Shown: positions 27,423 to 37,070, numbered from the stretch's first letter. The stretch: 54,247 bases of DNA from VMCP01 sp964645755 (GCA_964645755.1 CAZYBT010000006.1:1-54247); one strand, 5' to 3'. The notes: a model not told the origin generated them from the sequence alone. Made by a program: numbers and translations.

Positions 27423-28076
27423 ATGCCATGGATTTTAGCCATATTGAAAGGGATTAGCGGTGGTTTACTGCTTGGTTTGGTGAGTTTCGGCCCTTCGTTT
27501 TTTGCACTCATTAAGGTGGGTATTCAAGGGGGAAGAATGGCAGGAATATTAATGGCTCTGGGTATATTTTTGAGCGATTTAGTGGTTGCATTGGCTTGTT
27601 TTTACGGGCTTTCTGGATTTTTTACCATGCCGGGATTCCAACTAGCATTTGCTGGCTTTGCGGCATTTGGTATCATTGCAATAGGGGTGAAAGGAATTGT
27701 GGTTAAATACAAAAAATTTCTCCGCAACCTTCAGTCTCCTATCGAGAAAAATACGAATATCCTCAAGGGATTTGCCATGAATCTCATGAACCCGTTTGTG
27801 ATTTTACTTTGGGTTACACTGACCGGTGCAATGAGCGTGGGTCACGACAATTCATTTGAAGGAAGATACACCATTTTGGTGCAAATTGTAACAACGTTAA
27901 TCACAGTATTTTCAACGGATATGGCTAAAGTGTACCTCAGTGACTATTTGGGAAAAAAACTCAATCATCGAATATATTTTACAGTAAATCGTTATTTTGG
28001 TATTGTCCTCACGGTAATTGGTGCCTACTACCTGTATAATTTCATTCATTTATTGTTCAATTTCTTTTTTGCTTAA
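27423..28076 (+). CDS. LysE-family amino-acid exporter
   Basis: This is a 217-residue inner-membrane protein with about six hydrophobic segments. The N-terminal segment GLLLGLVSFGPSFFALIKVGIQGGRMAGILMALG is split by the usual glycine-rich turn, and FAMNLMNPFVILLWVTLTGAM is the second family landmark (N-P in helix 4). The exported solute cannot be predicted. A 7-bp inverted repeat, ATTCCTT with AAGGAAT, lies 40 bases upstream. The next transporter gene follows after seven bases. Confidence 0.85.
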   Translation: MPWILAILKGISGGLLLGLVSFGPSFFALIKVGIQGGRMAGILMALGIFLSDLVVALACFYGLSGFFTMPGFQLAFAGFAAFGIIAIGVKGIVVKYKKFLRNLQSPIEKNTNILKGFAMNLMNPFVILLWVTLTGAMSVGHDNSFEGRYTILVQIVTTLITVFSTDMAKVYLSDYLGKKLNHRIYFTVNRYFGIVLTVIGAYYLYNFIHLLFNFFFA

Positions 28077-28083
28077 ATTCCAA

Positions 28084-28986
28084 ATGGATTTCATAGGTCA
28101 ACATATCAATCTCATATTGAATTTTGTATTGGCTTTGATCATGTTGGGACTTGGATTGAGTCTAAAAAAAGAGGATTTTAAACAATTATTTGATCAACCC
28201 AAACCTCTGGCAATTGGATTATTTTCGCAAATGTTGCTGTTGCCAATCGTGGCATTTGTGCTTGTTTATCAGTCGAATTTAAATCCAGAATTAAAAGTGG
28301 GTGTCATGATATTGTCGGTTTGTCCGGGTGGCATTACCTCCAATCTCATCAGTTACTTTGTAAAAGGGAATGTAGCATTGGCAGTATCTTTAACGGTTTC
28401 TAATGCATTTTTATCGTTATTTTCAATTCCTCTGATGGTGAATTTGTTCATTCAGTATTTCATTGGGGCATCAACCAATCAAATTCATTTGCCATTTTGG
28501 AGCACCATGTTAGAAATTTTTGCCATCACAATTGTTCCTGCGTCGATAGGCATGTTGTTGCGTCATAAATTGGGAAAAAAAATTATGGAATTACAGAAAG
28601 GCATCAACATCGTTTTACCCATACTGTTATTGTTGGTGTTTACCTTTAAATTTCTTGCTGGAAATCAATCAGGGGGGGCATCCATGAGTGGTTCAGACAT
28701 TTGGATGTTAACACCCATTGTGATTGGATTAAATGTTTTGAGTATGTTTTTGGGATATTTAGTTGGAACACCATTCAGATTGTCGTTTAAAAATAGAATT
28801 ACAATTGCGGTGGAGGTTGGACTTCACAACACGGCATTGGCGCTTCTCATAGCAAGCGAAAAATTGGGAGTTAGCAATATGGAAAAGCCAGCGCTAGTAT
28901 ATGCACTCTATTCTTTTTTTGTGACGTTTGCCGTTGCTTGGATTTTGGTTCGGTTAAGGCTTTATAGACTGAAAAAACGCAGCTAA
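28084..28986 (+). CDS. Bile acid:sodium symporter-family transporter
   Basis: This is a 300-residue protein from the ATG at 28084; the upstream frame overlaps the LysE gene. It has about nine membrane segments, with the family sequences LALIMLGLGLSLKKEDF, LSVCPGGITSNLISYFVKGNVALAVSLT and VGLHNTALALLIA. Bacterial members import pantoate, other organic anions or unknown solutes. Its last 33 bases overlap the 3' end of convergent nadD. Confidence 0.88.
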   Translation: MDFIGQHINLILNFVLALIMLGLGLSLKKEDFKQLFDQPKPLAIGLFSQMLLLPIVAFVLVYQSNLNPELKVGVMILSVCPGGITSNLISYFVKGNVALAVSLTVSNAFLSLFSIPLMVNLFIQYFIGASTNQIHLPFWSTMLEIFAITIVPASIGMLLRHKLGKKIMELQKGINIVLPILLLLVFTFKFLAGNQSGGASMSGSDIWMLTPIVIGLNVLSMFLGYLVGTPFRLSFKNRITIAVEVGLHNTALALLIASEKLGVSNMEKPALVYALYSFFVTFAVAWILVRLRLYRLKKRS

Positions 28987-29556
28987 ACTTTCTTTAATTT
29001 CTTGAGGGACAAGTGTTTGAATTCGTTCAGAGGCAATTTCTGGAGAATTGTGATTCTCCCATAAAATATCCCGTATTTGCGTTGCACTAATATCGAGAAG
29101 GGGGGCTTCAAACCATTTTGCATTGAATGGCATAGAATCTGGTTTAACATAACCCGGTCGAGGATAAACATTGAGGGGACAAATTTGTGCCAGTTCATTG
29201 GCGTTTTGCCATTTATGGAAGCTATTTAAATTATCGGCACCCATAATCAACTCAAATTTATCGTTAGGATATACGCTGTACAGATGTTTCACTGTTTTGT
29301 AAGTGTATGATGGTTTGGTAAGGTGAAATTCAACATCGGAACATAAAAATTGTGGTAGGTTTTGTAGGGCCATCTGTACCCATTTTAACCGGATATCCGC
29401 AGGGATTAGCGTTTCTTCAGATTTATGAGGGTTCAATGGAGATGGAACAAACCAAACTTCATCAAATTTCGCTTCGTTTAAAATGAGGTCAGCAACTTGA
29501 ATATGTCCAACGTGAATTGGATTAAATGAGCCGAAATAAAGGCCAATTCTTCTCAT
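28954..29556 (-). CDS. nadD: Nicotinate-nucleotide adenylyltransferase
   Basis: NadD converts nicotinate mononucleotide to deamido-NAD. It is 200 residues from the ATG at 29556, which shares its A with the gmk stop (TAATG). The HIGH-type nucleotidyltransferase motif is GLYFGSFNPIHVGHIQVA, and the second signature is ISATQIRDIL. A longer frame to 29592 lies wholly inside gmk. Translational coupling to gmk is likely. The 3' end overlaps the symporter gene by 33 bases. Confidence 0.95.
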   Translation of the reverse strand: MRRIGLYFGSFNPIHVGHIQVADLILNEAKFDEVWFVPSPLNPHKSEETLIPADIRLKWVQMALQNLPQFLCSDVEFHLTKPSYTYKTVKHLYSVYPNDKFELIMGADNLNSFHKWQNANELAQICPLNVYPRPGYVKPDSMPFNAKWFEAPLLDISATQIRDILWENHNSPEIASERIQTLVPQEIKESLAAFFQSIKP

Positions 29557-30122
29557 TATTTTTGGAGGAAGTTGTTTACCAAGTTTTCGCAATTTACGAA
29601 AGTGTCTTCCAGCACATCGTTTACCACCACCACATCATATTGGTTTTCAAAACTGAGTTCATAGTTGGCTTTGGCAATTCTCTCTTTTAGCTGGTGCTCT
29701 ACTTCTGTACTTCTTTTGGTGAGTCGCTCTAAAAGAATTTCGACACTTGGTGGTCTTAAAAACACGGCAAGTGCTTGATCTCCAAATTGACGCTTCAGGG
29801 CAAGGCCACCTTTTACATCGACATCGAAAACTACGGCTTTGCCTTCTGCCCATATTTTTTGGACTTCGCTCCACAATGTTCCGTAGAGAATTCCTGCATA
29901 CACTTCTTCATGTTCCAAAAACTCATTGTTTTTAATGCGATTTTGAAAGTCTTCAAGCTGAAGAAAGTGATATTCTCGGCCTGTTACTTCTCCAGGTCTG
30001 GGAAGGCGTGTTGTGGCACTCACGGAAAAAGCGATTTTTTCCGACATAACATCGAGCAAGTGTTTTACAACCGTGGTTTTACCAGAACCAGATGGTGCCG
30101 AAAATATGATGAGCTTATTCAA
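29556..30122 (-). CDS. gmk: Guanylate kinase
   Basis: Gmk phosphorylates GMP to GDP. It is 188 residues, with the P-loop FSAPSGSGKTTVV, the GMP-binding segment SVSATTRLPRPGEVTGREYHF, and VFDVDVKGG. The C-terminal lid carries LLERLTKRST and IAKANYEL. It is the first gene of a two-gene operon with nadD. Confidence 0.97.
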   Translation of the reverse strand: MNKLIIFSAPSGSGKTTVVKHLLDVMSEKIAFSVSATTRLPRPGEVTGREYHFLQLEDFQNRIKNNEFLEHEEVYAGILYGTLWSEVQKIWAEGKAVVFDVDVKGGLALKRQFGDQALAVFLRPPSVEILLERLTKRSTEVEHQLKERIAKANYELSFENQYDVVVVNDVLEDTFVNCENLVNNFLQK

Positions 30123-30231
30123 AATTGCGTATTAAAAATTCTGGAGTACAAAGGTCGTTTTTTCAAACTATAATTCCATCATATAACGCAATAAAGCAAA
30201 ATATTTCAATGAGAAAGATTTGCAAAAACTG

Positions 30232-30261
30232 CAAAAAAAAAGGAGTCTCAAATGAGACTCC
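30232..30261 (-). terminator. Rho-independent terminator of the 1359-residue protein gene
   Basis: The 8-bp perfect stem GGAGTCTC / GAGACTCC (30242-30249 with 30254-30261, loop AAAT) is followed on the minus strand by nine T. It is placed about 33 bases after the stop. Confidence 0.9.
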
Positions 30262-30294
30262 CTTCGCAATCAAAGTAAAAAGACATAAAAGAAA

Positions 30295-33200
30295 TTACTT
30301 TTGAAGTACGATTTTTTGTGTTTGTTTCAATTCGTTTTGAATGATATAAATTCCCGAGTTGAATTTTGATAAGTCAATAACATTGACATTTGTTAGATCC
30401 ATAACTTTTTGACCCATTCCGTTGAGAATGCAGTAGTTTCCTGTTTTAGATACATGAACCATACCGGTGGTTGGATTCGGATACGCAATGAATTTTGTTG
30501 ATGGATCAGCATAGTTTTTCACTGAAGAAGGAACATTATTTCTCACTTCAAAAAGTGTGATGGTTCCACTAATTTCATTTGCAATTACAACCATTGGTTT
30601 ACCCGTAGGGCTATGACTCGGTTGGATGTAGATGATTCCTTCAGGACCATTATCGCCACCGAAAATGGTGTTGCTTCTGGTGTTTTTGTAATCTACATAA
30701 ACTGGATTTGTTGGATTAGAAATATCATAAACCATAACACCGCCAATTCTTTCCAATGTGATGAAAGCATAAGTTTTATCACCAATTTTGGTCACGGTAA
30801 CACCTTCAGGTTCAGGGCCTTTTGATCGGCTTCTAGATTTTAAAGTGTTAGAAGCTTCATTGTCGGAATTGAAAATTCTACCCATTGATGGATGTTGTGA
30901 GGTAATCAATTCAAATGCATCTCCACTGTTGAAAACCATGGTATTGTTAGAAGCATCATAAATTGAAAATGAGCGAGGTCCAACCATGTATAATTCATCG
31001 TAATCACCATCGGCATCTTTATCTCCATGTAAATTGGTAATTCTCAATCTTCCTAAAGCATGATCTTCCATAAGCATTTTACGGTTAGGAAATGTTGCGG
31101 AATCGAGGATTACTGCATTTACCGTTGTGCGTTCATTTAATGGAGTATATTCTTTTTCGTCGCCTTCATTGGCAGTTACCAAATAGGTTTTGTTATTTAC
31201 AGAGAAATTTGCAATTTGGTCGGGAGATGTGAAAGCTTTCACATTCCAATTAGAAATCAACACAGATCCACTCTTGTCGCTGGCATCGAAACCACTACCG
31301 AAATTATTAAATTCTTTGGTTCCTAAAGCCCAAACACTGGTTATTTTTTTCGTAGTAAAATCGATTGTTGCAATGGCATTGTTTTCTTGTAATGAAACCC
31401 ATCCCAATTTGTTATCGGCAGAAATAGTTACATATTCTGGTTCGAAATCTTGAGCCAATGTGCTCGCTTTGAATAGTTTACGTACTCCTGAGTTGAGGAG
31501 TGTGCTTTCTTGCGCATTGAAACCTTTGAAATCAATGATTGTAACGTTTGACTGGCTGAGGTTTTGTATCCCATTCGAAATATCAATCATGCTCACAGAT
31601 CCTTCAGGGTCATTCGTATAGTCTAAATTTGGCTGTCCTTCATCTGCAGTGACTACAAATTTACCATCGTGGCTAAATCCAACGTGATCGGGTAAAGCTC
31701 CAACTTTTACCTTGCTCACGTAATCACCATTTGTATTGAAGAAAATAACTTGACCTGGATTTTGTTCAACAGAATCAGGTGAAGCAACAGCAACAATTCC
31801 ATTTTTTACGGCAATGCTCGTAATGCCTCCGTATGGTGTCATGTCGATTGATTTAATCAATTTGATGCTTAATGGATTTGAAATATCCGCAATGTCCATC
31901 CTTTTTTGAATGGCACTCGTCATAAACAATCGTTTTGACGCAGAATCAAAAGCTGAAATTTCGCAGGTACTTCCAACAGTTGGGTTGGGATCATAGCTGT
32001 TAACGTGCACGAGCTCAATTGATTTCGATGGTGATGGCGCGAGTCTATCGTTATCTTTGATGTAAACAGTGAAGAAATCGTTCCCACTCACTGCAAATCC
32101 ATTGATGTTTTTTATTCCGAAAACTGCGTATTCGTCTTGCTCTGCTTCAGAATCATCATTGATATTAAAGTTGACCGTTATTTTAGATGTTGTTTCGTCA
32201 AAACTGTAAGTACTTGCAGATAAATTGATATCATTTCCTGAAGCAGTGCTCCAAGTTGCCGGCATCGATTCTAAAGTGAATGAGCCAGAACTCGGAAATT
32301 TAACAGAAAGTTTGGCTGAAATTGTTTTTGTTCCTTCAGTAACAGTGACAAAACGTGTATCGAACGATATAGTGGTATTGAATGTGAAACTGAAAACAAA
32401 AGGATTGAACAATTTGCGATTTTCTTTATCTAAAACATTCGATACAGTGAGAGTATATGCGATATTGTTTTGAAAAGCAGTTGAATAATTCAAGGTAACT
32501 GTATCTGCAAGTATTCCATTTTTTGTAACCACAGCCGAATTCAAATTCGCAATTCCTGTATATGAACCAACAGATACTGCGCTTGCTGAGTCCATGTCCC
32601 TACTAAAAATAACACGAATCGATTTGGCAGAAAGTAGTTCAGCTTTTACAACCGTTGGTGAGCCTGGGAAAATCCAATTAGGAAAGGTTTGCGCTGTTGT
32701 TCCTGAAGCCGTTCCATTCCAATTTGCGGTGTCGTGGATGAGGGACTTTAACTGAGAAATACTGCCCGTAGTTGGGCCATTATAAAATGCATTGGCAGTG
32801 TTACCTGAAACATTTCCTTTGGTTCCAGCGTGTTGAATTGCATTTACAGCATTTGAAAGTGCAGTTGGCAACATTGAATTACTTCCTGAGCATAAAGTAT
32901 TGTTGGTTAGCCAGTTGTTAGAGCTGAAGGCTGTAATGTAATTTGGATTTTCAATTGGTCCAGTGTATGCAATTACTTGGTCACCAGAGCTACTCAATCC
33001 AAATTTTGAACCCGAAATGCTTCCAATACTTGTGCTTGGCAAGTCATTTTTAATTTGAATGATACTTCCCGCAGCAACTCCAGTAGAAGGTGCTATCCAA
33101 GTTAATCCACCCGCACATTGAGGAGTGACATTGGTTGTGAATTTGGCATCGGTGAATTGAATTCTGGTAAACGGAAGAATGTCTACAAACGTTACAAATT

Positions 33201-34374
33201 GAAATTCGTCATCGGTTGTAAGTGCATTCATTCTGTATGCGATTACAGAAATATCGGCAGGTTTAAAAGTGGTTTGATCAACAAGTGTTTTAAACGTGGC
33301 ATTCAAATTCGTTTGGATTTTATTTCCCACTGAATCACCAATTAAATTTGGTTTTAGTCCAAAAACATACTCTGTATTTGAATTCAAAATGGCATTGGGA
33401 ACGATTGAAATCATTTGTCCGCTAATTGATGCATCAAATGATACTGGGGTTCCATTGATAGTTCTTAAAAAAACGCATGTATCAATGTTGTTGTTATCTA
33501 AACCAATAGAATTCGCTAAAAAAGGTTTTTCAGATATTGAAATTGATAATTTGGAGTTTATCCAAACAGTGCTGTCGCCATTTTTAGGCAAAAAAGTAGT
33601 TGTGGGGGACGTTGTATCTGCTGCACCTTCAAAAGTGATGGAAGTACTTCCATCTGTTGCGGTAGTTGATGTTGTGGTGTGAGTTCTCGCTGTTTTAAAG
33701 GTTTGAGATACGGTATTGAATTTTCCGGATGCCACAATGTAATTTGCTCCTGGGTCTCCAATTAAATACGACGATGAATTTAATTTTCCACCATTGTATA
33801 AATCATTCACTGGTAATTGATAGCCTGCTGCTCCAGATGAATTGATAGCTGTTCCAAAAGCGGTTCCATAAAACAATGCATCTACTGGAACTGTGGTTGA
33901 ATCTATGCCTGAAACTCCGCTTGCAAAAACGGCTATGGCATCAGAACTTGATCCGCCGTTTCCAAAGACACCTGTTGCATTTACGTTGCCAATGCCACCG
34001 TCGCCACCGGTTGTCATGTTATTGATGGTTTTTATTTTTAAACCATTGATTTTCATGCATGAACCTCCAACGTAAACGATGTCGCCGGTACTCACTTTGC
34101 CAGAGTTGATTTCGAAAGCATAAGTGATTGATTTTCCTTCTTTCCACCCCCTAACAGTTGCTGTTCCATTGTTGGCAACAATTACTGTATATGGTGATTT
34201 ACTGAAGTCAATTGATTGGGTTGCAACCAATTCTACAAATTCTTTGCATGAATCTGTTCCAGATGGATTCACAAAAGATTCGGAAATTACCAATCCCGGA
34301 TTCTGTGCTTTTGATGTGTTCGCGAAAATGAACGCGAAACACAAGAAAAAGATGATTTTAAATGTGTGTTTCAT
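30295..34374 (-). CDS. Large T9SS-secreted choice-of-anchor I multidomain protein
   Basis: This is a 1359-residue secreted protein. After a signal peptide (TSKAQ, near 24), residues 25-230 resemble a lamin-tail-like domain (LVISESFVNPSGTDSCKEFVELV). About 255-365 is a bacterial Ig-like domain (LPKNGDSTVWINSKLSISIS). About 665-780 looks like a Calx-beta or related sandwich. About 785-1270 is the choice-of-anchor I propeller (GALPDHVGFSHDGKFVVTADEGQPN, PEYVTISADNKLGWVSLQENNAIA, EPEGVTVTKIGDKTYAFITLERIGG). The end is a type-A T9SS sorting domain (FIAYPNPTTGMVHVSKTG). Some relatives are annotated as phosphatases or phytase-like; I see no basis to assign catalysis. It is monocistronic. Confidence 0.88.
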   Translation of the reverse strand: MKHTFKIIFFLCFAFIFANTSKAQNPGLVISESFVNPSGTDSCKEFVELVATQSIDFSKSPYTVIVANNGTATVRGWKEGKSITYAFEINSGKVSTGDIVYVGGSCMKINGLKIKTINNMTTGGDGGIGNVNATGVFGNGGSSSDAIAVFASGVSGIDSTTVPVDALFYGTAFGTAINSSGAAGYQLPVNDLYNGGKLNSSSYLIGDPGANYIVASGKFNTVSQTFKTARTHTTTSTTATDGSTSITFEGAADTTSPTTTFLPKNGDSTVWINSKLSISISEKPFLANSIGLDNNNIDTCVFLRTINGTPVSFDASISGQMISIVPNAILNSNTEYVFGLKPNLIGDSVGNKIQTNLNATFKTLVDQTTFKPADISVIAYRMNALTTDDEFQFVTFVDILPFTRIQFTDAKFTTNVTPQCAGGLTWIAPSTGVAAGSIIQIKNDLPSTSIGSISGSKFGLSSSGDQVIAYTGPIENPNYITAFSSNNWLTNNTLCSGSNSMLPTALSNAVNAIQHAGTKGNVSGNTANAFYNGPTTGSISQLKSLIHDTANWNGTASGTTAQTFPNWIFPGSPTVVKAELLSAKSIRVIFSRDMDSASAVSVGSYTGIANLNSAVVTKNGILADTVTLNYSTAFQNNIAYTLTVSNVLDKENRKLFNPFVFSFTFNTTISFDTRFVTVTEGTKTISAKLSVKFPSSGSFTLESMPATWSTASGNDINLSASTYSFDETTSKITVNFNINDDSEAEQDEYAVFGIKNINGFAVSGNDFFTVYIKDNDRLAPSPSKSIELVHVNSYDPNPTVGSTCEISAFDSASKRLFMTSAIQKRMDIADISNPLSIKLIKSIDMTPYGGITSIAVKNGIVAVASPDSVEQNPGQVIFFNTNGDYVSKVKVGALPDHVGFSHDGKFVVTADEGQPNLDYTNDPEGSVSMIDISNGIQNLSQSNVTIIDFKGFNAQESTLLNSGVRKLFKASTLAQDFEPEYVTISADNKLGWVSLQENNAIATIDFTTKKITSVWALGTKEFNNFGSGFDASDKSGSVLISNWNVKAFTSPDQIANFSVNNKTYLVTANEGDEKEYTPLNERTTVNAVILDSATFPNRKMLMEDHALGRLRITNLHGDKDADGDYDELYMVGPRSFSIYDASNNTMVFNSGDAFELITSQHPSMGRIFNSDNEASNTLKSRSRSKGPEPEGVTVTKIGDKTYAFITLERIGGVMVYDISNPTNPVYVDYKNTRSNTIFGGDNGPEGIIYIQPSHSPTGKPMVVIANEISGTITLFEVRNNVPSSVKNYADPSTKFIAYPNPTTGMVHVSKTGNYCILNGMGQKVMDLTNVNVIDLSKFNSGIYIIQNELKQTQKIVLQK

Positions 34375-34496
34375 TTGTGATTTTAGTCATCACAAATTGA
34401 GCTTCGGTAAATTAGGATGATGTTAGTTCTATGTTATAAAAAAACTAATGATTTTGCGAAAATCGCAAATAATGTGAACGAAACTTTATGTAATTA

Positions 34497-35129
34497 TTAC
34501 AAAACTTCGAAGAGTTCGTGATGAGGCTTACGCACTTTTGCCAATTTTGACAGTTTGTCATTTTCTTCGTCGCGGTAGCCCAATGCCAGAATAACGCTGC
34601 TTGTGAGCCCCCGTTCTTTTAGGCCTAAAACCGTATCTAGTCCCTCGTGATTAAAACCTTCCATTGGTGTGGTGTCGATATGCAATTGTGCAGCGGTTGA
34701 CATGGCAATTCCCAAGGCAATGTAACATTGTTTGGAAGCCCATTCAGCAGTTTGTGCCTCGTTTTTTGATCCAGTGAATCCTTGGATGCTTTTTTTAAAG
34801 CCATCGAGCGAATCTAAAGGAATTTCACGCGTGTTTGCTATGTTGTTGAGGTAATTGTGAACGTCTGTTTCGGTAACATTGTTGTAAGCTGCAAAAACCA
34901 ACAAATGAGATGCGTCTGAAATTTGAGTTTGGTTGTAGGCAATGGGAAGCATTTGTTGTCTTAACTCCGAATTTTCATGAATCACGAAAACTTTGAAGGC
35001 CTGTAATCCAAGAGAAGTTGGCGATAAACGAACAGATTCTAAAATGATGTCGATTTGATCAGAAGGAATGGTTTTAGAACTGTATTTTTTGGTGGCATAA
35101 CGCCATTTCAGATGTTGAATCGCTTCCAT
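34497..35129 (-). CDS. Nitroreductase-family NAD(P)H oxidoreductase
   Basis: This is a 210-residue FMN-dependent reductase of the NfsB/NfnB type. The FMN-binding N-terminus is HLKWRYATKKYSS and LSPTSLGLQAFKVFVI; the second cofactor segment is DTTPMEGFNHEGLDTVLGL, and the end is ILALGYRDEENDKLSKLAKVRKP. It probably reduces quinones or nitroaromatics in the cytoplasm; the natural substrate is unknown. It diverges from the 35274 barrel gene. Confidence 0.9.
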   Translation of the reverse strand: MEAIQHLKWRYATKKYSSKTIPSDQIDIILESVRLSPTSLGLQAFKVFVIHENSELRQQMLPIAYNQTQISDASHLLVFAAYNNVTETDVHNYLNNIANTREIPLDSLDGFKKSIQGFTGSKNEAQTAEWASKQCYIALGIAMSTAAQLHIDTTPMEGFNHEGLDTVLGLKERGLTSSVILALGYRDEENDKLSKLAKVRKPHHELFEVL

Positions 35130-35273
35130 GTTGCAAAGATAACAATCGTATTGTGTGGAAGTTTTTAGTTTCGGTAATTTTTAGGCGAGATCTGAATGGT
35201 TGACATTTAATGACGAAAGGATTGCAAAGAAATTCAATTAATTATTGTAATCTTGTGAAAACCAAATTGCTTT

Positions 35274-35915
35274 ATGACTCGAAAATTGAAATTTTTATTT
35301 GCCTTGGTGGTTCCGTTTTGTTTTTCACAAAATGCACATGCACAATTTGCCATTGGCACCAAAATGCTTGGATTGAATTTAGGATATTTATCACAAGAAA
35401 ATGGAGCATCTAAATACGAGAATTCATCGGTGATGGTTGCTCCAGAAGTGTATTTTTTTCCATCTGAAAATTATGCCATTGGTGGTTCGTTTTCAATCGA
35501 AAATGAAGAAAGATCTTATTTAATTGGTGGCAATACGAATACGGAAAAATCAACATCCAAAGGATTGTCGTTGGGTGCAAGGATATTCACCAAGGGTGAG
35601 CATACATTTAAATTTTATGTAAACCCAGCATTGATGATAAGGTTTACCGATGGTGAAAACTTTGTTGGAAGTACGCTTTTGTCTACGTTTAGAGGGAATT
35701 CCGGAGGCTTGGTTTTAAATTCCGGTTTTGTATACATGGTAAATAAAAAAATGGGTTTAAATTTTAACACCGGTCCAATTGCCGCCTTTGTTGGTTCATC
35801 TACAATCACTTCAGGCAACGGAAACACGGAACCTGTGAAAGATGCTTACACTGAATTTCGAATTTTGCCCAACGGGTTGTCCAAATTAACTCTTGGATTC
35901 AACTATTTCTTTTAA
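35274..35915 (+). CDS. Small outer-membrane beta-barrel protein
   Basis: This is a 213-residue protein with a signal peptide ending AHAQ. About eight amphipathic strands follow (for example KMLGLNLGYLSQ, SEVYFF-type PEVYFFPSENYAIGGSFSI, KMGLNFNTGPIAAFVG), and it ends LTLGFNYFF with the C-terminal aromatic typical of outer-membrane barrels. There is no specific function. It has its own terminator at 35944. Confidence 0.75.
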   Translation: MTRKLKFLFALVVPFCFSQNAHAQFAIGTKMLGLNLGYLSQENGASKYENSSVMVAPEVYFFPSENYAIGGSFSIENEERSYLIGGNTNTEKSTSKGLSLGARIFTKGEHTFKFYVNPALMIRFTDGENFVGSTLLSTFRGNSGGLVLNSGFVYMVNKKMGLNFNTGPIAAFVGSSTITSGNGNTEPVKDAYTEFRILPNGLSKLTLGFNYFF

Positions 35916-35943
35916 TCTCTTTTTGAAGCAACAATAAAGTGGC

Positions 35944-35986
35944 TATGCCCATCGTTATGAATTTAATGATGGGCATAAATTTTTTT
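35944..35986 (+). terminator. Strong hairpin terminator overlapping the start of the next gene
   Basis: A perfect 10-bp stem, TATGCCCATC (35944-35953) with GATGGGCATA (35968-35977), is followed by AATTTTTTT. It ends the barrel transcript. The 3' arm also contains the ATG at 35969 of the small lipoprotein gene, so readthrough or a separate promoter is needed for that gene. Confidence 0.85.
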
Positions 35987-36187
35987 AGTCGGATTTGTAT
36001 TGTTTTGATATTCAGCTCTTGCGGGGTTCAAAATTACTATAAGCTAAAAGATTTAGATGATCAGATTCTAAGCGAAAAGAAAAAGTCTCTCACAGTCATT
36101 AAAAAGTGGCACATTGAGGCAGGAAAGGTTAAATCGCTGCGCGACAGCCTTCAGTATTACCGACGATTAAATGTCCCTCAAAAATAA
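35966..36187 (+). CDS. Small probable lipoprotein with helical C-terminus
   Basis: This is a 73-residue protein from ATGATG at 35966/35969; the frame opens further upstream (GTG at 35939), but those codons lie in the terminator hairpin. A short signal ends in IFSSCG, an imperfect lipobox, followed by a Lys-rich helix (LDDQILSEKKKSLTVIKKWHIEAGKV). I do not recognise it. It stops four bases before the CAP-domain lipoprotein start, and both proteins begin with lipoprotein signals and charged helices, so they may work together. Confidence 0.55.
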   Translation: MMGINFFSRICIVLIFSSCGVQNYYKLKDLDDQILSEKKKSLTVIKKWHIEAGKVKSLRDSLQYYRRLNVPQK

Positions 36188-36191
36188 GACA

Positions 36192-36938
36192 ATGAAAAAT
36201 TTGCTGATATATATCGTTTTTTTCGCTGTTGGGGGATGTGTGAGTCAGAGGGAAGTGGAGACAAAGCAGGAAGAATTATTGTTGGTTCAGACTGAAAATA
36301 AGCGCATCAAGGAGGAGGTGAAGATGTTTCAAGGATTGCAAAAAAAGATGGCGGATAGTTTGGGTATGGAGCGAAAGAAATTTTTACAAAATATTGAAAT
36401 TCAGAAGAGTAATGTTCATTATGTGAAGTTTAAAGCGGATTCGATATTGATTGCAAAATGCAATTTTGCAACGGAAGTGGAAAAGGAGGTGATGCATTAT
36501 TTAAATTTTGTGAGAACCCGGCCGAGGGAATTTTGTGAAAAATTTGTGATTCCTAATTGGGATAAATCGAGCTGGTATGAAAATACATTGGTTGAGACAT
36601 TGATGGGCATCAAGCCAATGGGGACAATGTTGCCGAGCAAAAAATTATACAATTCGGCAGAATGTCACGCTCGGGTATCGGGGAAAGTGGGAAAGGTGGG
36701 ACATACCCGAATCAAAGATCCAAAAACAAAGAAAGTTTGCGATGAATATTTCATGGGGGAGTGCATTTCATATGGCAGTAGCACTGGATTAGGTATTGTT
36801 TTACAACTGATGATTGATTATGGAGTGGAGAGTTTGGGACATCGAAAGATCATTTTAAATGGGGGATACCGTTCTATGGGGGTATCGTTACAGCCGCACG
36901 CTGGATATGGAGTGAATTGCGTGATCGATTTTGATTGA
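36192..36938 (+). CDS. CAP-domain (SCP/PR1-like) lipoprotein
   Basis: This is a 248-residue lipoprotein (VGGC, Cys15) from the ATG at 36192. A coiled-coil stretch spans about 18-75. A CAP domain follows (VMHYLNFVRTRPREFCEKFV, LYNSAECHARVSGKVGKVGHT, GECISYGSSTGLGIVLQLMIDYGVESLGHRKIILN). The CAP pocket His/Glu positions appear as AECHARVS, GHT, GE and LGHRK. Bacterial CAP proteins are mostly of unknown function. It follows the small lipoprotein gene by four bases. Confidence 0.83.
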   Translation: MKNLLIYIVFFAVGGCVSQREVETKQEELLLVQTENKRIKEEVKMFQGLQKKMADSLGMERKKFLQNIEIQKSNVHYVKFKADSILIAKCNFATEVEKEVMHYLNFVRTRPREFCEKFVIPNWDKSSWYENTLVETLMGIKPMGTMLPSKKLYNSAECHARVSGKVGKVGHTRIKDPKTKKVCDEYFMGECISYGSSTGLGIVLQLMIDYGVESLGHRKIILNGGYRSMGVSLQPHAGYGVNCVIDFD

Positions 36939-36950
36939 TGATTATGGATG

Positions 36951-37030
36951 GTTTATAAAAGTTTATAAAGGTTTATGAGGGGTTATGAAGGTTTCTGGAA
37001 CCTTGAACTGCTGCGGTAAACTTTCGACTT
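36951..37030. repeat. 10-nt tandem repeat GTTTATAAAG / GTTTATGAGG type, copy 1
   Basis: Units start at 36951, 36961, 36971, 36981 and 36991 and drift from GTTTATAAAA to GTTTATGAGG and GGTTATGAAG. They are followed by TCTGGAACCTTGAAC and GGTAAACTTTCGACTT. The same order of 10-mers and a similar tail occurs at 38663, so this is a dispersed intergenic repeat family. It lies after the CAP-protein stop. Confidence 0.75.
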
Positions 37031-37070
37031 TGGTAAAATGGAGGTTATGGGATTTTAGGAGTTGTTAAAA

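Noticed and set aside
30613..33761. Several open frames opposite the 1359-residue gene
   Set aside because: Short, no recognisable signals, and they mirror the codon pattern of the secreted protein.
35939..35965. Extended N-terminus of the small lipoprotein from GTG at 35939
   Set aside because: The extra codons are the terminator stem and the residues precede a complete signal sequence.
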